Assembly: GCA_005239165.1 (NCBI GenBank)
Contig: RAPG01000004.1
Coordinates: 186,001 to 250,000, forward strand
From: Allopusillimonas ginsengisoli
Lineage (GTDB): Bacteria > Pseudomonadota > Gammaproteobacteria > Burkholderiales > Burkholderiaceae_B
Direction: 5' to 3'
DNA: 64,000 bases
In this document: piece after piece, positions 36,427 through 45,018 of the stretch
Layout of the letters: every line of letters starts with the position of its first letter
Position numbering within the stretch: the first letter of the stretch is position 1
Made by a program: the position numbers and the translations under genes
Notes under the pieces: generated by a model
Databases searched by the model: none
Seen by the model: the letters and a program-made list of their open reading frames with translations, nothing else
What the model was told of the DNA's origin: nothing

Positions 36427-37272
36427 TCAGGGCTGGTAGGCGTTGATAAAGATAGCAGGGTCAATTCGATTACCGTTCATGCTGACGTTCCAGTGCAAAT
36501 GTGGCCCCGTCGCCCGACCGGTCGCGCCAACACGGGCAATGACCTGGCCTCGGCTGACTGTCTGGCCTCGCTTTACCTCTGACGCGGACAAATGACAGTA
36601 CATGGTGACCAGGCCTTGCCCGTGATCAACGAATACCGTCTTGCCGTTGAAAAAATAATCAGCCACGATCGTGACCACGCCATCAGCGGGCGCCTTGACG
36701 GGTGTGCCGGACGGAACGGCAAAATCGAGGCCTGAGTGAGCATTGCGCTCTTCGCCGTTGAAGAAGCGGCGCAGGCCGAAGCGACTTGAAAGACGGCCGC
36801 CGTCTACCGGCCGGTCAAGCACAATATTGCTGGGCCCACTGGCACGGAAGCTGGCGTAGGCATCGATCTGCTCTTTGTACTCGCGCTCGTAGCGCTTAAT
36901 CTGCTCGGGATCAGGGTTGACGTGCTTTTTGTTCTTCAGGCGTATGTGCTGCGACGGGTAGGTGCGCGCAACCACCTCAAAGCTCACTGTGCGAACATTG
37001 TCTTCTGACGTTGCGCTGATCTGGTGTGTGCCCGCTGATGTCTTCAGATCAAGGCCCACCAAGGCAATCCATTGCTGGTCAGTGTCTTGAAGCACCATGA
37101 CGGGTCGATTTTCGAACACTGCCGAGGGCGTGGCGACACCCTCGCCCAATCTGACCACGGCCAGGCCACCGGGTACGGGATGATGCAGCACACGCGCCAT
37201 GTACCCCTGCGCCCAGGCAGGTGTCCATACCGTCAATGCCAGAACGAGCGTAAAAAAAACAGCGCGCATCAT
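36427..37272 (-). CDS. M23-family peptidoglycan metallopeptidase
   Basis: 281 residues. Signal peptide about 1-22 (ending AWAQ). An N-terminal M23-associated beta domain (GLAVVRLGEGV...VLQDTDQQWIALVGLDL) precedes the LytM domain: HSGLDFAVPSGTPVKAPADG with the first zinc ligands and TGPHLHWNVSMNG with the His-x-His motif. All ligands are present, so it is probably an active periplasmic endopeptidase. Of two adjacent ATGs I take the first, 8 bases after GGAG. Its partner genes azlC-azlD follow with a 3-base gap, an odd pairing. Confidence 0.93.
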   Translation of the reverse strand: MMRAVFFTLVLALTVWTPAWAQGYMARVLHHPVPGGLAVVRLGEGVATPSAVFENRPVMVLQDTDQQWIALVGLDLKTSAGTHQISATSEDNVRTVSFEVVARTYPSQHIRLKNKKHVNPDPEQIKRYEREYKEQIDAYASFRASGPSNIVLDRPVDGGRLSSRFGLRRFFNGEERNAHSGLDFAVPSGTPVKAPADGVVTIVADYFFNGKTVFVDHGQGLVTMYCHLSASEVKRGQTVSRGQVIARVGATGRATGPHLHWNVSMNGNRIDPAIFINAYQP

Positions 37273-37640
37273 CAAAAAAGCTCCAGAACTTGGAAGGAAG
37301 AAATTGCTGCACGGGCTACGTCTGAGTGCGACCGCATGGATCAAGCCATGGGCAATTTTTTCGCTACAGTAGCATGACGGGGTTTCAGCCGCTGTTTTGG
37401 CATTGCCGGCGCCCTCTGCCTAGCACCGCATTTATGCCATTTAGACTCGACGCACCACACGCCTAGGACTTACCCCTAAATTTTGCATTGTGGCCGGGGA
37501 AAGCCTGCGGGGGGCACTACAATCAAGCCGCCGTGCGAAACGCACCATGTATTATCTCATGGCCAGCCCCGCTTGCTTCAACGTTGAGGTGCGGCAGGGT
37601 CATGACCCTGCGCCCTTTCTCCATGTAAAGGACCGATTTC
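37273..37640. promoter_or_regulatory. Divergent regulatory region with a perfect 18-base palindrome
   Basis: 368 bases between the M23 gene and dctP. At 37594-37611 lies GCAGGGTCATGACCCTGC, a perfect palindrome 30 bases before the dctP start. It can be an operator for a dimeric regulator or an mRNA hairpin just before the ribosome site (AAAGGA, 37627-37632). TACAAT at about 37530 is a possible -10 element. No regulator gene is beside the TRAP operon. Confidence 0.55.
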
Positions 37641-38618
37641 ATGAATAAAATGCTCGCAATCATTACCGCAACCGGTGCAGCCGCGCTGACACTGAATGCT
37701 CAGGCCGCAACCAAATGGGATCTGCCCAGCGCCTACCCGGCTTCCAATCTTCATACGAAGAACCTGGAGCAATTTGTCAAAGACGTCAAAGACTACTCAG
37801 GTGGTGAGCTTGATATCACGCTACACGCCAATGCGTCGCTGTACAAGGCACCCGAGATCAAACGCGCAGTGCAGGGCAACCAGGCCCAGATCGGTGAAAT
37901 TTTGCTAACCAATTTTGCCAATGACGACCCCATTTATGCGCTCGATGGCCTGCCTTTTCTGGCAACTGGCTACGATGCCGCCTGGAAGCTCTACCAGGCT
38001 CAGAAAGAGGCTCTGGACAAAAAGCTCGGTGAGCAGGGTATGAAGCTTTTATATACCGTTGCATGGCCGCCCCAAGGCATTTTCTCGAACAAAGAAATCA
38101 ATTCCGTTGACGATCTCAAAGGCGTCAAATGGCGCGCTTACAGCCCAGTTACGGCACGGATCGCCGAACTCGTTGGCGCACAGCCGGTTACCATCCAACA
38201 GGCCGAGCTGGCCCAGGCCATGGCGACAGGCGTCGTCCAGGCATTTATGACTTCGGGTTCTACCGGCTGGGATACCAAGGCGTATGAGTACATCAAGCGC
38301 TTTTATGACACCCAGGCCTGGCTGCCCAAGAATGCCGTTATCATGAATAAAAAGGCCTTTGACGCACTGGATGACAAGTCGAAGCAAGCGTTGACGAAAG
38401 CAGGCGACGAAGCCGAGAAGCGCGGCTGGAAAGACTCTCAGGAAAAAACCAAATGGTACCTGGAGCAATTGTCGAAAAACGGCATGGAAATTATCAAACC
38501 GTCTGATGCGCTGATGCAGGGCCTGGATAAGGTGGGTGACACCATGCTGACCGAATGGCTTGAAAAGGCTGGCCCTGAAGGCAAGAAAGTAATCGACACT
38601 TACCGCGCCGACAAGTAA
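37641..38618 (+). CDS. dctP: TRAP transporter substrate-binding protein, DctP family
   Basis: 325 residues. Sec signal peptide about 1-22 (ending AQAA). DctP fold with the conserved region GVKWRAYSPVTARIAELVGAQPV, whose Arg usually pairs with the carboxylate of the ligand, and FMTSGSTGWDTKAYEYIK. It binds an organic acid in the periplasm and hands it to DctQM. It has AAAGGA 8 bases before the ATG and precedes dctQ by 8 bases. The actual ligand is not predictable. Confidence 0.94.
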   Translation: MNKMLAIITATGAAALTLNAQAATKWDLPSAYPASNLHTKNLEQFVKDVKDYSGGELDITLHANASLYKAPEIKRAVQGNQAQIGEILLTNFANDDPIYALDGLPFLATGYDAAWKLYQAQKEALDKKLGEQGMKLLYTVAWPPQGIFSNKEINSVDDLKGVKWRAYSPVTARIAELVGAQPVTIQQAELAQAMATGVVQAFMTSGSTGWDTKAYEYIKRFYDTQAWLPKNAVIMNKKAFDALDDKSKQALTKAGDEAEKRGWKDSQEKTKWYLEQLSKNGMEIIKPSDALMQGLDKVGDTMLTEWLEKAGPEGKKVIDTYRADK

Positions 38619-38626
38619 GAGTCACT

Positions 38627-39133
38627 ATGCGACGGTTTCTCGACAGGCTGTATCTGGTGTCGGGTGGGCTGGCCGCCGTGTTTATGGTCGCACTGCTGGT
38701 GGCAATCCTTATGTTGATTGTCACCCGCCAGATTGGCGTCCATATCGGCGGCCTCGATGCCTACGCGGGTTATTTCATGGCGGCAGCGGGCTTTCTTGCG
38801 CTGGCTCATACGTTCAGCCGGGGCGAACATATCCGCGTAACCTTGCTTCTGTCAGCCCTTCCGGCCAAGGGCAGCGTCCGGCTGGATATCTTCGCGCTGA
38901 TCGTAGCCTGCGCTATCGCGGGCAACCTGGCGTGGTTCAGCTGCAAGCTTGTGCTCGACTCATACGCGTATAACGATATTTCCACCGGTGATGATGCAAC
39001 ACCGTTATGGATTCCGCAAATCGCCATGGCCATAGGCACGATAATTTTCTTTATTGCCATACTGGATGAAACGATTCGCCGGTGCAAAGGCATTCCACCC
39101 GCTTCCGAAAACGACGAGCAACGTTATGAATGA
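38627..39133 (+). CDS. dctQ: TRAP transporter small permease, DctQ family
   Basis: 168 residues with four hydrophobic segments. VTRQIGVHIGGLDAYAGYFMAAAGFLALAHTFSRGEHIRV is the DctQ signature region with the Arg-x-x-Glu/Gly-His-Ile-Arg end. It is the small membrane partner of DctM in a sodium-coupled importer. Begins 8 bases after dctP and overlaps dctM by 8 bases. Confidence 0.92.
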   Translation: MRRFLDRLYLVSGGLAAVFMVALLVAILMLIVTRQIGVHIGGLDAYAGYFMAAAGFLALAHTFSRGEHIRVTLLLSALPAKGSVRLDIFALIVACAIAGNLAWFSCKLVLDSYAYNDISTGDDATPLWIPQIAMAIGTIIFFIAILDETIRRCKGIPPASENDEQRYE

Positions 39134-40426
39134 AGTCATTGTCATCAGCCTGCTTGTCCTATCGATATTCGGTTTTCTGGCGGGTGGTGTCTGGGTAGGC
39201 CTGACACTCGCGGGCACGGCCTGGCTGGGCATGGAGCTGTTCTCCAGCCGGCCAGCCGGCGATGCCATGGCCATCACCATTTGGGGCGCCGCATCAAGCT
39301 GGACACTAACCGCGCTGCCCCTTTTTCTGTGGATGGGCGAGATTTTGTTCCGCTCGCGTCTGTCCGAAGACTTGTTCAAAGGCCTGGCGCCATGGCTTGA
39401 GCGCATACCTGGGCGTCTGCTTCACACCAATATTGTGGGCTGTGCTGTATTCGCCGCTGTATCGGGATCTTCTGCCGCTACGTGCGCCACCATCGGCAAG
39501 ATGACCATTCCCGAGCTTACGCGCCGGGGTTACCCGGAGGATAAAATTCTGGGTACGCTTGCAGGTGCCGGCACACTCGGTCTGTTGATACCGCCCTCCA
39601 TCATCATGATTGTGTATGGGGTAGCTGCCGACGTATCCATTTCCAAACTGTTTATTGCCGGTATTTTGCCCGGCATATTACTGGCCGTCTTGTTCATGGG
39701 ATATATCATTGTCTGGGCGCTTATGCACCCAGATCAGATACCACAGGCAGGCGAGCGCATGAGCTTCATGCAAAAGGTATATCAATCACGCCATCTTATA
39801 CCTGTCATTCTGCTGATTGCCGCCGTGCTCGGTGCCATTTACACGGGGTTTGCCACCGCGACCGAAGCGGCAGTACTGGGCGTGGTCGGTGCCCTGCTGT
39901 TGTCACTGTTGCAAGGGTCACTGAGCTGGAAGGTATTTAAAGACGCGCTAATGGGGGCCACACGGCTTTATTGCATGATCGCGCTCATTCTGGCCGGCGC
40001 ACAGTTTTTGACGCTGTCCATGGGCTATATAGGCCTGCCCAGAGCCTTGGCTGAATGGATTGCATCCATGGGGCTATCGCAATTTGGCCTGGTTATCGCG
40101 CTGATGCTGTTCTTTGTGGTACTGGGATGCTTTCTGGATGGCATTTCTATTGTTGTTCTGACCATGGGTGTGCTTCTGCCCACCGTCACCGCCGCGGGTA
40201 TTGACCTGATCTGGTTTGGCATCTTCCTGGTTTTTGTCATAGAGATGGCGCAAATCACCCCTCCGGTTGGCTTTAACCTGTTTGTGCTGTCTGGCATGAC
40301 CAAAAAAGAACTGCCTTATCTGCACGTGCCGCCTTCCCCATGTTCGCTCTTATGATTGTGGGCATTCTTCTGCTGTACTTCATCCCCGAAATTGCAACCT
40401 GGTTGCCCCGCAACATGAAACTTTAA
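39126..40426 (+). pseudogene. dctM: TRAP transporter large permease, DctM family, frameshifted near the end
   Basis: The frame from 39126 (MNEVIVISLL) is a normal DctM for about 400 codons: ALPLFLWMGEILFRS, GCAVFAAVSGSSAATCATIGK, IPPSIIMIVYG and ITPPVGFNLFVLSGM. After MTKKELPYL it goes out of frame and stops at 40355. In another frame the missing end continues as ARAAFPMFALMIVG and finishes at 40426 with WLPRNMKL. Loss of one G at about 40322 explains it; restored length 433 residues. The last membrane segment would be lost, so the transporter is either inactive or the base is a sequence error. A strong terminator follows at once. Confidence 0.88.
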
Positions 40427-40433
40427 AAAGCAT

Positions 40434-40465
40434 CCACTGCCGTCCCGCACGGCAGTGGCCTTTTT
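40434..40465 (+). terminator. Rho-independent terminator of the TRAP operon
   Basis: Perfect 10-bp stem CCACTGCCGT (40434-40443) / ACGGCAGTGG (40449-40458), 5-base loop, then CCTTTTT. It begins 7 bases after the restored dctM stop, which supports 40426 as the true gene end. Confidence 0.93.
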
Positions 40466-40541
40466 AATCGGTTCAGACCTTGCAATGTACTGACTACTAA
40501 ATTAATCGGTTCAGACCTTGCAATGTACTGGCTGCTAAATT
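40466..40541. repeat. Tandem duplication of a 38-base unit
   Basis: Two adjacent copies (40466-40503 and 40504-40541), differing at two positions (GACTACT versus GGCTGCT). Each begins AATCGGTTCAGACC and ends CTAAATT. They start directly after the terminator T run. No coding potential or known element recognised. Confidence 0.95.
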
Positions 40542-40604
40542 GGGCGCCGCGCTCTGTGGCCTGTCATCTTTTGACCAGATACGTGAGAGCAAACCTTCTG
40601 GCTC

Positions 40605-40655
40605 AGTATGTGATCGCGTCGCGTCGGTTCTGCCTTAGTATGTGATCGCGTCGCG
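40605..40655. repeat. Direct repeat of 19 bases
   Basis: AGTATGTGATCGCGTCGCG occurs at 40605-40623 and again at 40637-40655, a 32-base period. It includes the near-palindromic core CGCGTCGCG. It lies in the same non-coding stretch (40427-40793) as the 38-base duplication; the rest of that stretch holds only the two terminators and no gene. Confidence 0.93.
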
Positions 40656-40716
40656 CCAGGTCAGAACAGTCAGCTTTGTGACGCACCCAGCGGCCACGAT
40701 TACTCGACCCCATGAT

Positions 40717-40755
40717 AAAAGACCCGTGCTCTGTTTGATACAGAGCACGGGTCTT
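40717..40755 (-). terminator. Rho-independent terminator of ppiD
   Basis: Perfect 13-bp stem GACCCGTGCTCTG (40721-40733) / CAGAGCACGGGTC (40741-40753), extended by two A-T pairs and followed on the minus strand by TTTTATC. It lies 39 bases beyond the ppiD stop. Confidence 0.92.
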
Positions 40756-40793
40756 CGCATCCGCAGGCAACCATGGCTGCCTAATACTAATAA

Positions 40794-42761
40794 TTAGTTG
40801 GCGGACTCGCTCTCGCCTGCCAGGGCAGCTTCACCCTCAGGAAGAATTTTCACACCCAACTGCTCGCGCATGGCCTCGAGCACAGCCTGGCGCTCTTTCT
40901 GTCCCCAGGCGGCTGCCAGATCATCTTTGAGCGATGCCAGCATTGACGTGCCAGAGGTACCTGGGTTGGCTTCTTCTATACGTATCAGTGTGTAGCCCTG
41001 TGAGCCCGCAACGCCGGCATAACCCGGCAAAGGTGACACGGGAGCTGTGAACGCAGCGTCAATAACTGTTTTTTCGACATTTTGGGTGTCTATGCGGCTG
41101 ACTTGCAGCGGCGAGCCAAAGCCTTCAGGAACATCGCTGGGCTCAGCTGATTTGTAGGCAGCTAACGCCTGTTCGCCGGCTTTGGTGGCTGCCTCAAGTG
41201 CACCCTCACGGCGCAGCACTTCGCGAATATGGTCTGAAACCTGAGCGAGTTCGGGGACATGGGCAGGCGTAACCTTGGTGACGCGCAAGACCACCATGGC
41301 CGCGGGAGAGATTTCGATGACGCCGGTATTGGCCTTGTCGTTTAACGACTGCGCGCTGAACAGTGATCGCCGCACACGCGCATCGCTGAGCATGCCCGCG
41401 TCTTCGCTGGCCGAAGCGGCGTCGCCCGACACTTGATCGGAAGGGAGCAACTGATCGCGTGCTATACCATCAACCTTCTTGATCTTGACCCCGAGCGCCT
41501 CAGCAGCAGGCTGCAGCGTGGTGGGATTATCGTAGACCAGATCGGTAAGCTTGGTAGCCATCTCGGCAAACCGGTCGGCACCTAGCTGACGACGAACCTC
41601 GGCCTGAACTTTGTCATGGGCCTCTTCGAAGGTTTCACCATGCTCGGGCTGGATTTCGTTGACCTGGAAAATGTGGAAACCACCAGGGCCGTCAATCACG
41701 CCCGATACAGCGCCCTGCTTGAGCGCAAAGACGGCATCTTCAAGGTTGGCGGGCCATGAACCCTTGGTTATCCACCCCAGCTTGCCACCACTTTTGGCCG
41801 TGCCTGCATCTTCAGACTGGGCGCGGGCCACGTCGGCAAACGACTGTGGGTTTGCCTTGAGCTTGCGCGCTATTTCGCTGGCCTTTTCGTGTGCGCTCTG
41901 ACGTTGGCCGCCCGTGGCGCCAGCGGGAACACTGATCTGGATATGGCTGACATTTACGCGGGCGGGCCGTACATACTTGCCTTTGTTTTGCTCATAGTAA
42001 GCGTGCAGATCTTCGTCGCTGACGGCGGGCAGGTTGTTCATGGCAGCCTGCTCGTTGAGCAGCAAATACTCGGCACTGACCTGATCGGGCAACTGCAAGG
42101 TTTGCTTGTTCTCGTCATACCAGGCCTGGATGTCGGCATCGGTAATGTTGAGTGCTTTCTCGTAGTCAGAGGACGGAAATACCTGCAGGCGAATCTTGCG
42201 CTGCTCGGTAAGTACTTGCTCAATGCGCTCAGCCACCTGGTCGGGCACGGTTGCAGTAGTGGCTACCGGACGCAGCACACGGTCAAGAGCCAGCTCGGCG
42301 CGGCGGTTTTCTTCGAAATCGCGCGATTTCATTCCGACGGAAGCAAGTATCTGGTTGTAGCGTTCAGGTGAAAACTGGCCGTTTTCCTGCAGCTCGGGCA
42401 TTGAAGCGATAGCCTGGCGCAAGGCGGTATCAGATACGCTAAAGCGCTCTGCCGTTGCCGTTTCTACCAGCACGCGCTGATCGACCAGCGACTGCAACAA
42501 AGCATTGCGAGCCTGAGGGTTTTCAAGCACGGCAGGGTCAAAGCTGCCAGGATTGCTTTGCTGCAGCTGGCGCAACTGGTTGTTGCGAGCTTGATCAAAC
42601 TGCTGCTGCGTGATGGCCCCATCGCCCACCTTGACCAGTTCATGGTCGCCTGAGGTGTAGGTGCTGTAACCACTAACACCGATCAGCACAAAGGACGGCA
42701 CGATCAATATCAGCAGGATGAACTGCATCAATCGTTGATGCGTACGAATAAAATCGAACAT
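40794..42761 (-). CDS. ppiD: Periplasmic folding chaperone/peptidyl-prolyl isomerase PpiD
   Basis: 655 residues. MFDFIRTHQRLMQFILLILIVPSFVLIGVSGY gives the usual single N-terminal anchor; a SurA-like chaperone domain (about 35-250) follows, then a parvulin domain (about 265-360, beginning VNVSHIQIS and containing LGWITKGSWPANLEDAVFALKQG) and a second, degenerate parvulin-like C-terminal part. It assists outer-membrane and secreted protein folding near the SecYEG exit. A lon-hupB neighbourhood is common for ppiD but is absent here. It diverges from ugpQ. Confidence 0.94.
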   Translation of the reverse strand: MFDFIRTHQRLMQFILLILIVPSFVLIGVSGYSTYTSGDHELVKVGDGAITQQQFDQARNNQLRQLQQSNPGSFDPAVLENPQARNALLQSLVDQRVLVETATAERFSVSDTALRQAIASMPELQENGQFSPERYNQILASVGMKSRDFEENRRAELALDRVLRPVATTATVPDQVAERIEQVLTEQRKIRLQVFPSSDYEKALNITDADIQAWYDENKQTLQLPDQVSAEYLLLNEQAAMNNLPAVSDEDLHAYYEQNKGKYVRPARVNVSHIQISVPAGATGGQRQSAHEKASEIARKLKANPQSFADVARAQSEDAGTAKSGGKLGWITKGSWPANLEDAVFALKQGAVSGVIDGPGGFHIFQVNEIQPEHGETFEEAHDKVQAEVRRQLGADRFAEMATKLTDLVYDNPTTLQPAAEALGVKIKKVDGIARDQLLPSDQVSGDAASASEDAGMLSDARVRRSLFSAQSLNDKANTGVIEISPAAMVVLRVTKVTPAHVPELAQVSDHIREVLRREGALEAATKAGEQALAAYKSAEPSDVPEGFGSPLQVSRIDTQNVEKTVIDAAFTAPVSPLPGYAGVAGSQGYTLIRIEEANPGTSGTSMLASLKDDLAAAWGQKERQAVLEAMREQLGVKILPEGEAALAGESESAN

Positions 42762-42937
42762 TAATCACTCACTGTGCGCAGGCCGTCGACCATACGCCAC
42801 GGTTGTATCGAAAAATTTTACGCAGTTTACCATTACGGCGCTGCAGTCCGTTCAGGCTTTTGTCGCAAGCGCGATTACAATATTTATTTCGCCCTCGTAA
42901 ATCATAGCGTGTCGCACCAAAGCACCCACTGTAACCC

Positions 42938-43702
42938 ATGACAAAACTGCCTAGCTCCTGGCCTTACCCACGCCTGATCGCCCATCGCGGCGCAGGCCGG
43001 CAGGCACCCGAAAACACACTGGCCGCCTTTCGGCTCGGTGCAAGCCGGGGTTTTCTAATGATGGAATACGATGTCAAACTGAGCAAAGACGGCATTGCCA
43101 TACTGCTTCATGACGATACCGTAGACCGCACCTCTGATACCACTGGACTGGCGAGCGACAAAACGCTGGCCGAACTGGCGTGCATCGACTTCGGCGCGTG
43201 GCATTCATCCGCATATGCCGGCGAAGCAATCCCTACGCTGTACAACATCGCGGCGTTCACGCTGGCCAATGGCATACGCAGCAACATCGAGATCAAGCCT
43301 GTCACCGGGCTCGAGGCCGAAACCGGCAAGCAGGTCGCACGTATTGCACAACAATTATGGGCTCACGCCGATGTGCCGCCATTGCTTTCTTCTTTTTCTG
43401 AAGAGGCGCTAGAAGCAGCCTTGCAAGAGGCCCCCATGCTGCCACGAGCGCTACTCATTGAGGACGAGGTACCGGCCAACTGGCAACAGCGGCTTGAGCA
43501 ACTACAATGCATTGGCATTAACCTGAATAACCGGCATGTCACGCGTGAACTAATCAGCGCCATGCGTGCCGCCGACTATAACGTGGCTGTATGGACGGTC
43601 AATGATGCGGCCCGCGCACGTGACCTTCTAAACTGGGGCTGCAATGCCGTCATTACTGACGAAATCAACATCATGGCGCCAGGCAGTTTCGATATCGCCT
43701 AA
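42938..43702 (+). CDS. ugpQ: Cytoplasmic glycerophosphodiester phosphodiesterase
   Basis: 254 residues, no signal peptide. GDPD motifs: LIAHRGAGRQAPENTLAAF (catalytic His), MMEYDVKLSKDG (metal-binding Glu and Asp), LHDDTVDRTSDTTG (second His), NIEIKP and the C-terminal VAVWTVNDA. It releases glycerol 3-phosphate from deacylated phospholipids. No ugp transport genes are adjacent. The ATG lacks an evident ribosome site. Confidence 0.94.
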   Translation: MTKLPSSWPYPRLIAHRGAGRQAPENTLAAFRLGASRGFLMMEYDVKLSKDGIAILLHDDTVDRTSDTTGLASDKTLAELACIDFGAWHSSAYAGEAIPTLYNIAAFTLANGIRSNIEIKPVTGLEAETGKQVARIAQQLWAHADVPPLLSSFSEEALEAALQEAPMLPRALLIEDEVPANWQQRLEQLQCIGINLNNRHVTRELISAMRAADYNVAVWTVNDAARARDLLNWGCNAVITDEINIMAPGSFDIA

Positions 43703-43944
43703 GGCCTTTACCAGCACCTCATGCCTACCCATCGACGCGGCCCGCCAACCCACACTGACCTGGGCCGGCCAGTCTGGCACCATCGGCCTGCGCAACACCA
43801 ACAGTCCATCATGGTGAAACTGTCATGATGAGCTGACCCTCTTTAATCAGCCACGGTTAATCAGATACGGCCCGTCAGGCATAACCGACCAGACACCTTG
43901 CCTCAGTAGTCCACAGCTGTACCTTTTTACTTTCAGGAGCCGTC

Positions 43945-44799
43945 TTGTTCAGTTACCGACACGCATTTCACGCAGGCAACCACGCCGACGTGCTCAAGCA
44001 TGCCATCTTTGTACAGATTCTTGATTATTTCAATCACAAAGACACTCCTTACTGGGTGATTGATACGCATGCTGGTGCCGGCATCTACGACTTGCGCAGT
44101 GAATGGGCCATTAAAAACGGCGAATTCTCCGAAGGCCTGGACCGCATTCTGGCAGCAAAAACACCGCCACCCATGATAGAGCGCTATCTGCAGGCGATTG
44201 AACAGTGCAACCCCGACGGCGTAGCCAATTGTTACCCTGGCTCACCCTGGCTTGCTCTTCAGGCTTTGCGTCGCAGCGACCGTCTGCGCCTGTTCGAAAT
44301 GCATCCCAGCGAAAACGAGGTGCTGCAGCAAAACCTTGCTCTTGAAGAGCGACAGGCGCAGCGACAAACAACGGTTTATCTGGAAGACGGCTTTAATGGG
44401 TTAAAAGGCCAGTTGCCGCCTGCGCCCCGACGCGGCATTACCATTATCGATCCCTCGTATGAAGACAAGCATGATTACCGGAACACGCTCAAAGCACTGC
44501 GTGAAGGCCTCAAGCGTTTCGCCACGGGCTGCTTCGTCATCTGGTATCCGCTGATTCAGCGACCTGAGGCCAAAGAGCTTCAACGCACGCTTACTCGTCT
44601 GGACGTCGATGGGCTCAACGCCACCCTGACAGTATGCAAGCCCGCCGAAGACGGCCTTGGCCTGCACGGCAGTGGCATGTTTATTGTCAACCCTCCCTGG
44701 ACGCTGCATGCTGAACTTGAGGCCACCCTGCCATGGCTGGTCGATACGCTGAAACAAGATGAACACGGCAGCTTTACGCTGACCCTCAATAAAAAATAG
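43945..44799 (+). CDS. rlmJ: 23S rRNA (adenine-2030-N6)-methyltransferase
   Basis: 284 residues. FSYRHAFHAGNHADVLKHA is the family N-terminus; DTHAGAGIYDL binds S-adenosylmethionine, IIDPSYEDKHDY is the catalytic DPxY-type motif, and GSGMFIVNPPWTLH lies near the end. The start is TTG: this codon sits where family members have Met, with AGGAG 5 bases before it, and no ATG in frame fits. The 242 bases upstream hold no visible gene. Confidence 0.94.
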   Translation: MFSYRHAFHAGNHADVLKHAIFVQILDYFNHKDTPYWVIDTHAGAGIYDLRSEWAIKNGEFSEGLDRILAAKTPPPMIERYLQAIEQCNPDGVANCYPGSPWLALQALRRSDRLRLFEMHPSENEVLQQNLALEERQAQRQTTVYLEDGFNGLKGQLPPAPRRGITIIDPSYEDKHDYRNTLKALREGLKRFATGCFVIWYPLIQRPEAKELQRTLTRLDVDGLNATLTVCKPAEDGLGLHGSGMFIVNPPWTLHAELEATLPWLVDTLKQDEHGSFTLTLNKK

Positions 44800-45018
44800 A
44801 ACTGGCTGATCTCCCATCGTTTCTTACGATTGACGCCTTTGCCAGCTTCAGTTGGCCCCTGATTGCCGCTGCGGCGGCAAACGTACGATTTCCAGGGACA
44901 CCAGGCCGCTGCATAGAGTCGCCCTGAGCAGCCGGGCATGCGGTGCAGCGGTTTGCAACGCGCAGAGTCGGATTTTGGTAGTCTAGAGATGCCCTCCTCA
45001 ACACTTTGCACGCATGCC

